DNA from: Phallusia fumigata
Taxonomy: Eukaryota > Chordata > Ascidiacea > Phlebobranchia > Ascidiidae
Direction: 5' to 3'
DNA: 46,646 nucleotides
Assembly: GCA_008931825.1 (NCBI GenBank)
Contig: QXVZ01017689.1
Location: 9,077-55,722, forward strand
The first letter of the stretch is position 1; every line of letters begins with the position of its first letter. Of this stretch, positions 1 through 26,684 are shown in pieces. The notes under the pieces were generated by a model. It did no database searches. It was not told the origin of the DNA and saw nothing but the letters and a program-made list of their open reading frames with translations. A program made the translations under genes and the position numbers.

Positions 1-156
1 CTAACTGCAATCAGTAAGTGAGAATGTTGTTTGCGGTGCTCAGTATTATTAGTGGTATGTTGCGTTGTGAACTAAAACAGATAAAATGTTACGTCGAACT
101 CATGATTTTTACAAAAACTAATATTCTTAAAAATGGTAATTGCTCAGATACCACAC

Positions 157-4217
<4,061 letters not shown>

Positions 4218-4496
4218 TGTGATTTTGTGACTTGATGAGCCACTCAGGTTTTTGTGTGTGGCTGCACACAAGCTCTAACTGTGCCCATTAACCTACTGCC
4301 AAGCTTTGACCAAACGCAGGTTGAACGCTCTTGGTTGCGTTTCGAATCTTACGTTTTTCCTGTGCCGCGTTGCGGCGGCGTTTTTCTCGTGCACAAAGGG
4401 CCAAACAACAAGTTATATGCGGTCACTGCCTTGGGCATTGACATATTTTCAAAATCCACGTATTGCAACAGAGTAGATCAATAACAAGATTTCGGT

Positions 4497-4622
4497 TAAA
4501 ATACAATTACGGTTATAATTACTCAAGTTTATCAATTACAGTACAATACAATTACTCCGTCCCGAAAAGAACGAATTACAATTGCAAATATTCCTGAAGT
4601 TAATTACAAATTACAATTACAT
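4497..4622. repeat. AATTAC/GTAATT-rich low-complexity or MITE-like stretch
   Basis: About 125 bp with many copies of ATTAC and AATTACAATTAC-type words in one orientation, next to the 5' flank of ABCC4-like gene 1. It resembles the subterminal repeats of some non-autonomous DNA transposons, but I see no clear terminal inverted repeats or target-site duplication. Family unknown. Confidence 0.4.
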
Positions 4623-5251
4623 GTCGCAAATTCTTTGATTGCAAAACACTGTTTTTACACAACAACATAACCATGAAATCTATTCTAAAATGTACAGCTA
4701 TGCTTCGAAAATGATGCGTGAAATTTGTAGCAAAGATATCTTGCAAATAAACAACTTAACGACAATTGCCTTTGCAGAACTGGGGTTTGGCATGCAAGTG
4801 ATATTATACGAAATGAAAAATTTTACTAAGTAATAGTACTAATAATACAGATTATGATCGGCATACATTATAGACAAAGGCAAATTCACGATATGCAACA
4901 AAAAGATGAATTTCCTTGTTAAAAGTTTCCCATCGTATAGTAAAATCATCATTGTACATTGTACAGTAAAATCATCCGATCACTTGGTCGAATGATTTAT
5001 AAGGACCTAATAAAAAAACTGATCGAGATTCTTCCTCGGGACCTGCCTGGGATCCAGCGAGGGACGTGCTATAGCACAACTCTATACCAACTGTACTGTA
5101 CTGCCATCTTTGCTGGCAACAGAATACCACTTTACACGCGGAAAAACACGAGTTGTTTTGTTGTCGCAAGTAAATAAAGAGCGTGAGTTCCTGCATTTAA
5201 TAGTTAGTCATGCCAAACCCTTTAGAGTTTTAACCGAATCTTTTTTTACTA

Positions 5252-5695
5252 ACCTGTGGCGCGGCACTCTACAAAATTTTATTTCAACTTCAACATATCC
5301 TAAAGTAAGCAAAAGTAGAAGTACCATTTGAACCACGGACGTTTAGCATCCAAAGCTTTAAGTGTCCAAAATCCCTAGAGGTTCTTTGCGTACAACGCAA
5401 AGAGCTTGTGTAAACGATACCTAATCTGCGTGTGCACGTTAGTTGCATAGCTGCAACATGTTGTATTATTGTTTNACCTGTGGCGCGGCACTCTACAAAA
5501 TTTTCTTTCAACTTCAACAAATCCTAGTACTATTTGTAGAAGTACCATTTGAACCACGGACGTTTAGCATCCAAAGCTTTAAGTGTCCAAAATCCCTAGA
5601 GGTTCTTTGCGTACAATGCAAAGAGCTTGTGCAAACGATACCTGATCTGCGTGTTCACATTAATTGCATAGCTGCAACATGTTGTATTATTGTTT
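5252..5695. repeat. Assembly-seam direct repeat around N at 5475
   Basis: Copy A is 5252-5474 and copy B is 5476-5695, about 220 bp each, with a few percent difference plus a small replaced block. The sequence after the N restarts at the beginning of copy A, and the last bases before the N recur at the end of copy B. Intergenic; no gene is affected. Confidence 0.85.
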
Positions 5696-6382
5696 TTCGC
5701 TAATGTCGTGGCGTTTGAACATAACCGACAAGTTCAGTAAAAAAGACAACCACTATTATTATCTTGCAGAGCTTGCAATAGTAATCACAATATACCTGAT
5801 ATTTAAAGTCTTCATTTAACCACAATGTATGAAATCCATCGCATTTCTTAAAGTAAGCAATAATGCTATTATACAGTCTTTAACCGATGATGCTCCACAT
5901 ATTTCTCATCGATAATTCGTACGACACCAAGAGATCGGTCTATTTTCAAAACCATGTGGGTATATTTCAAACGTGACAATTTACTCACAAAAGGCGCTTA
6001 TTCCCCTGTTACCTTGATGGTACATCAGCCAACAAATTCCCGCACTTTTATCATGAATTGTGCAAAGTACTTTCCCAGAAATCGAGTAGAAAAAGTGAAT
6101 ATGTCGACTGATTAGGAACACATGGAATGTTTTTAAACTCTCTTGCAGAAAACTATACCATTTAGCAACGAACATTGTATTGCATAAAGATTGGATTGGA
6201 CAATATATGTGAAATTTAATTAAGGTAAAGAATGAAGTTCCTTTCCAAAATCTTTTTGGTGCGTTGGTTGCGATAGATTTAAAGGTAGATGGTGTAAGAC
6301 CTTGGAATTACACGCCACGCTACGCACGTCGTTTGTTGTATGCCTGTGTGCATAAAAGTACATTGATTTAGTAAAATCCGAT

Positions 6383-6388
6383 TTTATT
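6383..6388 (-). terminator. Poly(A) signal AATAAA after ABCC4-like gene 2
   Basis: AATAAA on the minus strand, only about 7 nt after the TAA at 6395. Such a short 3' UTR is unusual, so a second downstream site is possible. Confidence 0.4.
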
Positions 6389-6394
6389 TTACTT

Positions 6395-16112
<9,718 letters not shown>

Positions 16113-17092
16113 TTTGCTTTTGAGACTTGTTGAGCTACCAAGTTTTTTTGTGTGCGGCGGCACACAATGTTTTAATGTGCCAGTAACTTGCTGCTTTTTT
16201 CCCTAGCGCGTTGCTGCAGCAATTTTCATGCACTTTGCGTTCGGAAAAAGCTAACGATGCGTTCACTCACTCCGACCTACAACAAGAAAAAGGCCACAAC
16301 CACCAACCATGGACAGCCACTTTTCAAACCTGAAACGGGTAACTGCAGCATGGTTTACTTAAAAAATCAATCATCATACAACAAATCAGAATTTAGCGAC
16401 AAACAACAACCTGTTTTGACAGGCAAGTGTTGTTTTGTTGTCGCCAGCATCCAAAAGCGTGACGAAGGGCGTCATTTCCGGCTAACAGCAGTCACTTTTG
16501 CCAAGCCCTTCAATTCAGACCCTTTTTCTTTAAACTAACTTAAACAGTTTGCATCGCGTGGCACCCTAATGAATTTTAATCAAATTACAGCATGATTCAC
16601 ACTAACGCAGGCGTCTTCTGGGCCACGGCCGATTCACATCTAACGTTTACAAGTATCCATGTATTTTTCACCCTGACAAAAACGCCAATTAATGCTACAA
16701 ATAAAAGCTTTGTATGCAACTTGGCCTCATTGGTTTATTGCACCGAGTATCATATAACAGCAGTGTCAATTGATTTAACAACACCAAAAGGCGTATGGCA
16801 CACTTGAACTAATGCGTATGAAATCCGTCGTAAAGTAATGTACTTGTAAAGTGAGCAACAATTGTTTTATATTTCAACGATGTTGCTATTTATACTTTTA
16901 GTCCGTAATAGGTTGATACATTCTTAGCTCAGTCGATCTTCAAACATTATTTGGAATAACATTGTGCGAATCTACGCATCAAAGGAGCTCCTTTGCATCA
17001 CCAGGCCTATAGTACCACGTAGTAATATCGGAAAACTGCTTTTCCAATCGCAACACGTTTACTCAACTCGGGGTCGTTCGGGAATGTACGCT
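16113..17092. other. Intergenic: 5' flank of ABCC4-like gene 2 and 3' flank of MOGS
   Basis: No gene is supported. The left part resembles the flank of gene 1 in several blocks (see the 4218-6394 entry). A minus-strand AATAAA lies at about 16734-16739, roughly 350 bp beyond the MOGS stop, and could be its poly(A) signal. Short ORFs (16188-16538, 16592-16807) resemble no protein I know. Confidence 0.6.
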
Positions 17093-20000
17093 TCAATATT
17101 GTTCAGACATGATTAAAACCACCAGGGCAGACCAGCCCGTGAACGGGTGTGACCCCTGACCCTTGCCGTTGATGTCGTTGTAGTTTTCCCACAGGTAGCC
17201 GGTCTTAGAATATTGTTCGAACAAGTTTCGCACCAGATTTTTGCGCAGGGCTTCGTAAAGCTCTCTTGCCCTGCCAGCGTACGGCCCTTCGACTGTGGAA
17301 TAGTGTTTAAGGGCACGAACTGCAAGGAAGTTGATGTTGATCCAGATTTGACCCCTCCAGTAGGGTGGGTCGTGCTCGGTATTGCGCTTCATATACATGG
17401 AGTCGCGTTTTGAAAGCGACCGCAAACCGTAGTTTGTCCAGAGCAGGTTGTCGTCACCTCGCATGTCCTGCAGGATCTGGTTAAGCTGTTGCGAATCGGG
17501 CTCAAGGATCTGTGATAGAAAGCCTTGTGACAGTGGCCGACAACCAGCCGTGTTTATAACAGNGGGCACGAACTGCAAGGAAGTTAATGTTGATCCAGAT
17601 TTGACCCCTCCAGTAGGGTGGGTCGTGCTCGGTGTTGCGTTTCATATACATAGAGTCGCGTTTTGAAAGCGACCGCAAACCGTAGTTTGTCCAGAGAAGG
17701 TTGTCGTCACCTCTCATGTCCTGCAGGATCTGGTTAAGCTGTTGCGAATCTGGCTCAAGGATCTGTGATAGAAAGATTTGTGTCAGTGGCCGACAACCAG
17801 CCGTGTTTATAACAGAAAAATGGGCATTATCCTAAACACATTTGTCTGTAAACATGCTAGAATTGAATATGTTAGGTTTAAATCTTCGAACACAGGAGTT
17901 CATTAGAGCCAAAACCTTAAACGCATTTTTTTAATAAACCAAGGAATTTTAGTGTGCTTGGACCTTTAAGTTGATAAATGTGGCCGATGAGACTTGTGGA
18001 AAGAAAGTAATGTACAGGACAACCTATATGGGCCAAGGTAATTTAACCTCATAAAGCCTTCCCAGTTTTAAAAACCAAGTCCAAAACGTTATTCTGATGA
18101 CCACGGCGACGTATGAACTATTTTTTTAAATTTATAACACCCACTTTGGACTGTCTTTTAAAATCAATTGAATAATGTATCACCTGCAGAAGAAATGGGA
18201 AGAGGCTAACGTAACCGAACGAATTAACAAATTGCAAGTTCGGCGTCTGCTTTTCCACTCGCACGGTACGAGTGGTGGGTGGCTGGGCCGGCTGGGGGTT
18301 CTGGAAGGTTCGACGGACGAGGTGGACGCGATCAGTGTGATTCCCGTAGTCCGAGAAAAGTCCCATGTCAGATGACCAATGCAGCTTCTTCAGCAGTTCG
18401 TTGTCGGACAACAAGCGATGTGTTGACGCGTATTTCTCAGCTTCGGCTGGAATTTCTGCATGGAAATAACACCAGGCTGGTACAACCGAAAACAGCACAA
18501 GGGCCACAACAGAGGAAACAGTTCATATAATGTGACTATCGAAGCGCCGAATNGCTTCGGCTGGAATTTCTGCATGGAAATAACACCAGGCTGGTACAAC
18601 CGAAAACAGCACAAGGGCCACAACAGAGGAAACAGTTCATATAATGTGACTATCGAAGCGCCGAATAATAACGAATGTTTTATACATTAGTGCAGCAGTA
18701 ATGAGAAGTGACACCAACGCACGTATTTGAAATAGAAATAATACGCCGTTTTCTTTTATTACACCATGTGTCGAACTCACGGTTACATACCTTTTTTAGT
18801 GAAATGTAAAAAAAGCTTTTGTGGTCGCGGGCCCTAAGTTGTACAGATCTAGTTTGAGAACTAAGAGCTTTCAAACTATTTTAGGTAGGCATCCAAACCT
18901 GGGTGAACAACAACCGCAATTTTAGCCATCGTCTCGGATGCGAACGCCATCCAACATCGTAAATCTACGTGTCTTTCGTCATCGGATGGATGCGAGGCTC
19001 TTGGATAATCGTCCAAACCCGATGTGAGGGTTTTTGGATTAAGTTCGGTGTCGGTGTTGGCGTTTCTGCCCCTCCATCTGTACGTAAAGGGCTCCTTACC
19101 CGCTTGGGTCGTGTTGAACCAGTTGTACCAAGCCTGCGCGAAAATGAAAATGGCTTATTTGTGTTTGAGGGCTATCCGTTAGAATACTTCAAAACTTCCC
19201 AACTGAAGCAACAGTCAGTTACGAATTTTTAGGTTTTTCTAGAGTCCAAAGAACGACTGGTCAGGTTAAACCCGAATACGTTCAAACACAGTACGAGTGG
19301 AAGTTAGAACAAAGTTACGAACATCGTAGCAATAAGCTAAGATAATTTAGGGAGGATTTAATGCCTGTCCAGGTACAGATCTGTCAGATATATAGGACTA
19401 TAATTTTTTAATGGAGATGCCCTTAACCTTGAGTCGTGGATAAATCTTCTTGAGAAATTCCCGATCTCTGTCAGTAATCGTGTCCGCGTTGAAGGCTTCG
19501 ATTATAGACTCAATGGCAAGAAACAGAGTCGGTGGATTAGCGTTGGTGTTACGCTGAACAACGAATTCCGACGGAACCTGGGAAAAAGCGATTTCATTTA
19601 TTGGCGAACATCCCGATAGTTGCAAATACGTAATACAATCGCCTCTATCTGTTCAACGTGGCCCAAAGACACAAAAATGTGAATGGCATAAACGTAAGTT
19701 CTGTAAATTTTAATTAGTGATCAGGTGGGCTTTATGGCTTCGTGGAGTGGTTCATTAGGTAAAAAAGGGGCCAAAATGGATCTGTTACTGCTGAAGGTTT
19801 CCGACCCCTTACTTAAGAAAATCCATATTCAGCATGTATTATCTGCCTCCACGCCACACGTAAAATCGCGTTGCAAAAAACTCTGACAGATGAAAAAAAA
19901 CGCCTATTTTATGCAACCTGCAACTTTTTGTTACATAATATAAAATTTCGCTTCTGCGCCCAATAACGTGATCAATTGAAATAAGTAAAACGAACTTATT

Positions 20001-23000
20001 TCACTGTAATTGCAACGAACATAACAGCCACAACTTGCCTTATAGTTTAACTGAAATCTGGCAGAAAAAGTTGTTTATTTGGAAAAATATAATTTGTTGG
20101 TACAACACCTTGCTGCGTGCTTCATCTCCGAGAATTTGTTCTCTTGGGATCCAACCCTCAATGTTGACTGTTCCCAGCCAACTCTGGATAATCTCCTCAC
20201 TCAACGAACGATCCCATTTGCTTACTAATAGCTGATGAAAACCTGGAAACAACATCAGTCAGTGGCATCAAACCAATCCAATGGTTCTCAAACTGGGCGT
20301 CGTTTTAATTTTCCAAGGGCGTCGCACAATAGTTCCGACCATTGCTAAACTATTTTTATATCAATAAATGCAATTTTGATTATAAGCATCTTTTAAATTC
20401 TTGTTACTGATGCGACAAATATCCAACCAACTTTTCCAAAGGTGTTGCATTGAAAATGTTTTAGAAACCCAGGGATAGGTCATGTGCTAATGGAATGAGT
20501 TGTATTTGTGTAAAACTTCTAATTTCTTTAAATGCCAATGTCTTACCTTCATCCCATAAAAATCCCCTAGGAAAGAAAGATCTTGATGGCACTGCGGTCA
20601 ACAAATTGGCATCCCAGTATTTCACTGGGTTCTTTTGGTACTCAGACTGAACTAGAGAATGACCATAAAAGTGGCCAATCCCACCAAGCATGTTGCTGAG
20701 TGCAGCCTTGGCAAACTGTATTTCTTCTGCACTGTAACCCTTATCTTTTAGTGGAAACCTAGAAACAAAGAACAATATTATTTATTTCAGCGTAGTTTAA
20801 ATGCAAAAAACTAGCTCTTGCTAAAAATATATTACACATTTACAAAAAAATAGTATCTGTAAAAAACATTTTCACATTCTTACGTTTTTTCAAACTTTTT
20901 GTCAAACTTGTCCTTTAGTGATGCTAACATATTGGTAAATTTTGGTCCTGTCAACATGGCCCCGCGATTTTGAAAGCTGTTGCTTTCAAAGACAATTTCA
21001 ATTTCGAATGGAAGCTCAAAAGTAACCTAAATAATACAAGTGCAAAATTTGTACCAGGAAGTTATTCAAACCACAAACAAAGTATTTACCTGATAAAAAA
21101 TAACATCACTTTTAGTATTGGGTGGATCACTTTTGTTCGGAGTATCACCTAGGAAGTAAAACAGCTTTTCCTTATTCAATTTCTTTGTCTTAGTTGCCTG
21201 CATCTTCCTTAGAGCAGTGTCTTTTATCTTGTGCAAGCCCTCTGACTTGGCAGTGACAGTGTGATAAAGACCTTGCTTTCCACTTAGTTCATTTGGAAAC
21301 CTAATAACAAACTTTCCAAGTTCCTTAGTTTCACCTGTAAAGTAACATAAAATTCACCTTTTTGGCATCAATCAACATTCTGTGATGTAATTTTCTGCAA
21401 TGCCACAAATATCGCCACTCAAAAGTTATTTACCATGAATTTCTGTCAGTTGTTTTCCATGTTTGCCTTCGTTCACCACAGAAGAAATTGAGCCTTGGCC
21501 ATCAGTTGCAGCATAAAAGAACAAACTTAATGCAATAGGACTTGCCTCATTCTAGAAAACAGTTTTATTCAATAATATTAAGTGTTTTTTATTATTAGCA
21601 GTGGATAACAAAGGTGGTTTTCACCATTGCAATTACACATGTTTATTGCTTGGTATAGTAAGGCATCAATTGTGCATGTAATCCACACTAAACTATCATT
21701 AGGGCTAACAGGGTAACCACTGGGGGCAAATGCAACAGAGGCATGACTCTGTGACCATACCTACCAACTGTGAAAGTTACAATTAAATCCACCACAGGTG
21801 AAAAATGCATAGTCGAGCAACAGGGGAGAGAAACAAAGAGTAAAATCAATAAGCGTCCCCTTCAGGGAGGTGACCCACAAACAACTGATATACTTATTTC
21901 TAGATGTTTTAAATTTTAGATGGTTTACCTGAGATCTTGCAGTTATCCTCCATGTCCAATCACCACCATGGTCACCACCACTACGTTTAACAAACTCTGT
22001 TCTCAAAACAAAATCTCTCTCCACAATGTCTTGTATTCCAAATTTAGAGCCATCATGTGCTAGCCATCCATATCGCAACAGTTTATCTCCTGACAAATAC
22101 AAAAACAGAAACGGCTCATACTGGTAATACATATTTATGAGTGACATATTAAATCAAAAAATTGTCATGTAAAAGGCCTCTGGTGAAAAAATTGGGTAAA
22201 TTTAGATGCTTTTATCACACTTGCAAACTGAGTGATTTTTGCTTTGACTCGTGTAATCAAAATTGTTACCATGTGATTTCTGTGTGTCTTTCCTACCTTG
22301 TTCGCATGTGTGCCTCAAAGGTAGATCATTACGGTAATTTTCATATTGTTGCAACCACATTAGTCCAGTCACCATGGACTGGGGGAATTTGGTTTTCATG
22401 CCCATATACACCTACAAATGCANCTAGCCATCCATATCGCAACAGTTTATCTCCTGAAACGGCTCATACTAGTACTACTGATTTATGAGTAACATAATAA
22501 ATCACAAAAATGTCATGGCAAAAGGCATGCCTCTGGTGAAAAAATAGTTAAATTCAGATGCTTTTATCACACTTGCAAACTGAGTGATTTTTGCTTTGAC
22601 TCGTGTAATCAAAATTGTTAACATGTGATTTTTGTGTGTCTTTCCTACCTTGTTCGCATGTGTGCCTCAAAGGTAGATCATTACGGTAATTTTCATATTG
22701 TTGCAACCACATTAGTCCAGTCACCATGGACTGGGGGAATTTGGTTTTCATGCCCATATACACCTACAAATGCAATAAGTAGAATGATTAGACATCAAGT
22801 CAACTGATAGTCAATAGATAAGGTTATTTAGGATATGGTATTGGACATTTACTTTTTCCCCAGTTCCTCAACTGCCATGTTGGCAGTAAAAGCAAAAAAA
22901 ATATACTAAAATATGTCTCACTTGTGGACGGTATGTGCCCCAGAACTTTGTCATATCATATTGAACCGTGTCATCTGCATGTTTTTCAAATGGTGTGTAC

Positions 23001-23334
23001 ACTCGAGAGGACATCCATATTGAATTTATGATTGACATAACTCCAAACCCAACACCTGCAAAACCATCGCATATCAACTGCCACAATGACATTGCCATTA
23101 CCTTTCATTTTAGTGCAGAAATAGTTTCATTGTTCACACAGGGTTAAGTCTCACGAAAGTTATTCATTTTTGTTAAAAATCACTAAATTACTTACCCAAT
23201 CCCAGCACCAAGAAAACAACATGCCTTGCTTCCAACTTAAACTTTTTTTTCGGTGGATTCACAGTCTTGCTAGTAAGCAAAAGATGCGATCCGCCGGAGC
23301 GGCTATTTGGAATGCGTTTTCGTACACCGCCCAT
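17093..23334 (-). CDS. MOGS: Mannosyl-oligosaccharide glucosidase (ER alpha-glucosidase I, GH63)
   Basis: Type II ER membrane enzyme that removes the outermost glucose from the N-glycan precursor. Thirteen exons: 23196-23334 (ATG at 23334), 22922-23055, 22649-22763 (second copy 22297-22411), 21929-22089, 21434-21551, 21090-21334, 20884-21026, 20547-20758, 20109-20242, 19428-19577, 18899-19133, 18184-18455 and 17093-17509 (TGA). The total is 824 residues; human is 837. A basic tail (RKR near residue 5) is followed by a signal anchor at about residues 36-57, then [65 protein letters not shown] and a C-terminal EQY. GLDDYPR and EHDPPYWRG hold the acidic residues expected to do catalysis in GH63. 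Three assembly seams cut this gene. The start is the first in-frame ATG; an upstream in-frame stretch has no ATG. Confidence 0.95.
17311..17815. repeat. Assembly-seam direct repeat around N at 17563 (MOGS exon 13)
   Basis: Copy A 17311-17562 and copy B 17564-17815, both 252 bp with a handful of mismatches. Copy A belongs to the complete last exon of MOGS; copy B is a cut duplicate (17564-17762 coding) with no downstream remainder. Confidence 0.88.
18440..18666. repeat. Assembly-seam direct repeat around N at 18553 (edge of MOGS exon 12)
   Basis: Copy A 18440-18552 and copy B 18554-18666, 113 bp each and apparently identical. Copy B repeats the first 16 coding bases of exon 12 and its acceptor; the complete exon is the one ending at 18455. 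Confidence 0.88.
22060..22774. repeat. Assembly-seam direct repeat around N at 22423 (MOGS exons 3-4)
   Basis: Copy A 22060-22422 and copy B 22424-22774 (363 and 351 bp). Both carry a complete exon 3 (22297-22411 and 22649-22763). Exon 4 is whole only at 21929-22089; copy B has the fragment 22424-22453. Differences include short indels in the intron. Confidence 0.87.
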
Positions 23335-23978
23335 GGTTTCATCAATACCCAATATTAAACTAACATAGTACAACAGTGTTGCATTGGCTAAAAATTTCTC
23401 TGCAGCCTACACCGCTGAATTCTAAAAAGAGTAAACAGTCGTGAAAGCCAGCAAACAATATGGTGCTACTGTTCATATCTCCAAATTATACCGGCGCACA
23501 CACCATTCGTGGACACGCTTCAATAGGTATGACGCTTACAAATGGACAAGTCGCGAAATTGCATTTTCTCTTGTTACTATACTTCCCACAGGCACAATGT
23601 CACGCTGATACCTCTCGAAATTTGCATCACCTTTGTAACGATCCGAATAAACAAACTAACTAACCCAGCAAGAGTCATTGGATGTAAATGGAAACTTCTT
23701 TCGCCCAAGACGTGTTAAAAGAGCCAAAAGATAGCGCTTGGTTGCTGTCCTCGTTATTTTACCCACATTGGCTGCAACGAAGTCGTACTAGCATGATTTA
23801 GACCTGAGGCAGAACGCAGAATTCATACAGCAGTAACTGAATCACAAATAGTATGGCTTTTTTTATTTACAAACAGTTTTTTTGGTACTAGGTCAACCTT
23901 TTTTCCAACAAACAGCTCTTAAAAACCAGTCAGCTGTACGCGGACTAACTTGTGTACGCTATACCCTTTACAATAAAT
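23335..23978. other. Intergenic spacer between MOGS and PUS10
   Basis: About 640 bp holding the MOGS promoter/5' UTR and the PUS10 3' UTR. I see no coding gene and no TATA box. The only site I can support is the PUS10 poly(A) signal at 23862-23867. Confidence 0.6.
23862..23867 (-). terminator. Poly(A) signal AATAAA of PUS10
   Basis: Minus-strand AATAAA about 110 nt after the PUS10 stop, a normal spacing for a short 3' UTR. Confidence 0.6.
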
Positions 23979-26043
23979 TCAAGTCGGCGGCCACTGTAAG
24001 TTTACAGACTCCACGTCAAGGTCGATAATGTCCACTTCGGCCGACAAAAGATCACCCAAGCTTGGCTTGGTGCGACCAAAATCGCCGTGCACAAATTCCT
24101 TTACGTACGTTCCCGCCTGGGTGGAGAGATCCAGTTTAAAAAGTCTGTTATCCTTCGAATTCAGCTCAGCTGCCATGGCATGAACATAGCGCGATCTAGT
24201 GGCAAGCGGCCGCCTATGGAGTACTCTTATAGGTGTTTTCTGTTTAAGTTCCAGGTTGACGATCTTCGATAGATCGTTCAGTTTAGAAAGGCTGTCTGGT
24301 GTTGGTGTGTCAATAAAACAGCACAGAGCGCTATATGACTTTGTTTTTTCTTCTTCACCTTCTTTAAGTCTTTTGCAATCGGACTTGCTCACAACCTGCA
24401 GTAAATCCAAATGTCAAATACACCATAATTGATAACTAACTTGCATAACATATAGCCTAGTAGTTCAGGCAAGGTGTACACACAGATACCACACTGTAAC
24501 ACATTGTCAACGCATGCGCAAACCTGCAAGGAATGGACAGACACATCATCATTTTGTCCATTTATTTTTTTGATTATTTCTTCCATCTGCTTGTCATCCA
24601 TTTCAGACTGCTTTGCATTGATTAGTTCTAAAAGAAAGGGTCGGCCATTGCCCAACATCCTCACATCTACATCCTCTCTACCAGATGAGGAAAAGTTGTA
24701 ACCATCAGCACCAAATGCCTGTTGGATTGGTGTAGCAATATATTCCTAAAAGAAATGTAAATTCACATTTCAGTCTCATCCATAGGTGAATTTGAAAATT
24801 TCTGTGCTTTACTTGAACAGATGACAGCAGTTTTCTTTCTCCCTCAACAAGCCACGGTGTCTGGGGCAACTCACGGCTGTACTTGTTATATCTGTGAAAA
24901 ATCTTTTTGTATTTTTTGTGTATTACAAAATTTTAATTTATTTTAAAAGTAATCTAAAAGCATAGGTCATATTGATTTGTTATTTATTAAAACAAAACAA
25001 GCAACTAACCTGCCCCCAACATAAACTGCAGTGTGAAACAACTGTACATTGCCAACAACTGAAGGTTCCATGTCGACTGAGCACAGTTCCTCCAACTCAG
25101 AATCCTTTAAGTTTGACATAGCAGACCGAATTCGAGCCAAAGTAAATGCTGGCTCATCAGTTTTTTGTCGTTTCCTGATAAAACAGTATTTACGATACAG
25201 CATTTTGGATTAAATATACTCATTTTAAATTCACAAATTTACTTTGCTCCAAAACAACAACAAACAATGCAGGGAATATACTGCACCTATTAAATGTTTT
25301 TTTTTCGTTAAATTTTGATGAAACATATGAAAGAAAGTTTGTTTCAGTGGATATATGCTTCAAATGCAAAGAAATTTCCAACGGACCATTCAGGTCACGC
25401 TTCTCATTTATTCCTTCTGTCAAGATTGGATCCATGAGTGCCTTGAAGACATAAGCATACAAAGACCTGTCACAGATTTGACTCTCATTAGATTGTTTAT
25501 GCTATAAATAATATTTAAACAGTTAATATTGCCAAATTTAAAATTAGTTGTGAAGTATCATTGAAAATGGAATGATAGTGCAAGGAAATTTACCTTGAAA
25601 ACTTCTTTGACATCTGGTGAATTGCGTCTTTTTATAATTCCTGAATACTCTTTCTCAAAATATTTCATGCTGTACAGTCCAAAAACTTGTAGTTGCACAG
25701 GCAAAAAGTATTGGGGTTGGTATGTTTTAAACTGATAGCAGTTTTTTGATAGAGAATCATTAATACTTTTCAGACAGCACTTCAAAAAATCTTTTCGCAA
25801 AATTCCCAAACAACATTGGCAACTGCTTTGGCTTTCAGATTGGGAACTTTCATCATCACTAATGTCAGTATCTGTCACAACAGACTGAGCAAACTCTGGA
25901 AACGTCTCTTTTAAATGCGCGGTTATTTCTGTTTCATCCTTCAGCACCCACTCCCAGTCAAAACACATGTGGCGAAGAATGCATCTCGCACAGAATTTCT
26001 TAGCAGTCTCTTTCCAAGGTTTTATTTCTTTGGGTTCATTCAT
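23979..26043 (-). CDS. PUS10: tRNA pseudouridine synthase PUS10
   Basis: Converts uridine to pseudouridine at T-loop positions 54/55 of tRNA in archaea and animals. Six exons: 25594-26043 (ATG at 26043), 25287-25501, 25010-25174, 24813-24891, 24524-24745 and 23979-24395 (TGA). The total is 515 residues; human is 529. The N-terminus has two Cys pairs (CARC near residue 18, CQCC near residue 75, followed by LGIL) matching the zinc-binding part of the accessory THUMP-containing domain. The catalytic region has YNKYSRELPQTPW and SGREDVDVRMLGNGRPF; the middle Asp of EDVDVR is the expected catalytic residue. The C-terminus has GEEEKTKSYSAL, RVLHRRPL, QAGTYVKEFVHGDFGRT and DVESV, all strongly conserved. 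It is transcribed in the same direction as MOGS and TARDBP. Confidence 0.95.
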
Positions 26044-26684
26044 TTCTCAAAGAGTTAGCATTACAACTTATTATTTCCGGCCAACACTGGCAAAGGCAAA
26101 CTCGACCCAAACAATTAATTGGCGAAATTAGGCTTCAGTTCATGTCTACACTCCACACGTGAAAATGCATCGCACGCATCAATGCACAACGCAACTTAAC
26201 TCAGCTTTGGGAATTGGGATTGATTTCAATGTCGTTTGAAGTCACCATCCACTGATCTCTGGTATAAACACACGGATATGACATGGTTTGGGTTTATAGG
26301 GATCACTGTCACCACCGCACCGGCTGTGCATTTAGAAATTAGATAACATCACGGATTACGAAAATACAGATTTAACTATTGGGTTTAAACCTACAGGGAT
26401 AAAAACTCTGTTTCAAACTGTAGTTACACTGGTACAATCTCACAAACTTTAGGTTATCTTTTACCAGAGCTTGTTATTAATAAAGTGGATCCGTTTTTAC
26501 CTGAAGGTGACAGATTTATGCCTTATGTGTCTATGCTAAACAAAAAAAAACATTATTATAAATTTGACATGGCTTGTAGACACTAATTTATTTATATAGT
26601 GCTCACAATTTTCAAAACAAAGTCGCTGTACAACGCTATGCACAATGACGCAAACCAAAAAGTGCCGCAGCATCTTTTGAAGTC
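26044..26684. other. Intergenic spacer between PUS10 and TARDBP
   Basis: About 640 bp with the TARDBP 3' UTR and the PUS10 upstream region. No coding gene is supported. A minus-strand AATAAA lies at 26587-26592. Confidence 0.6.
26587..26592 (-). terminator. Poly(A) signal AATAAA of TARDBP
   Basis: Minus-strand AATAAA about 93 nt after the TAA at 26685. This is much shorter than the long autoregulatory 3' UTR of the human gene, so other sites may be used further on. Confidence 0.5.

Larger units (their letters stand above)
4218..6394. other. Intergenic spacer between the two ABCC4-like genes
   Basis: No coding gene is supported here. It contains the 5' flank of gene 1 (from 4218 up), an AATTAC-rich stretch (4497-4622) and one assembly-seam repeat (5252-5695). 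Pieces resemble the 5' flank of gene 2: a GTGTG...GCACACAA motif about 35-60 bp upstream of each ATG, the GTTGTTTTGTTGTCGC word near 5148 and 16431, and TATGAAATCC near 5827 and 16817. The upstream DNA was therefore duplicated along with the gene. ORFs here look random. Confidence 0.6.

Noticed and set aside
18832-18866. GGGCCC...CTAGTTTGAGAACTAAG, like the other end of a hAT element
   Set aside because: A lone end in the intron between MOGS exons 11 and 12 with no partner; too short to call.
20278-20340. AATGGTTCTCAAACTGGGCG, like one end of a hAT element
   Set aside because: Only one end is seen; no matching inverted end or target-site duplication could be found within 500 bp.
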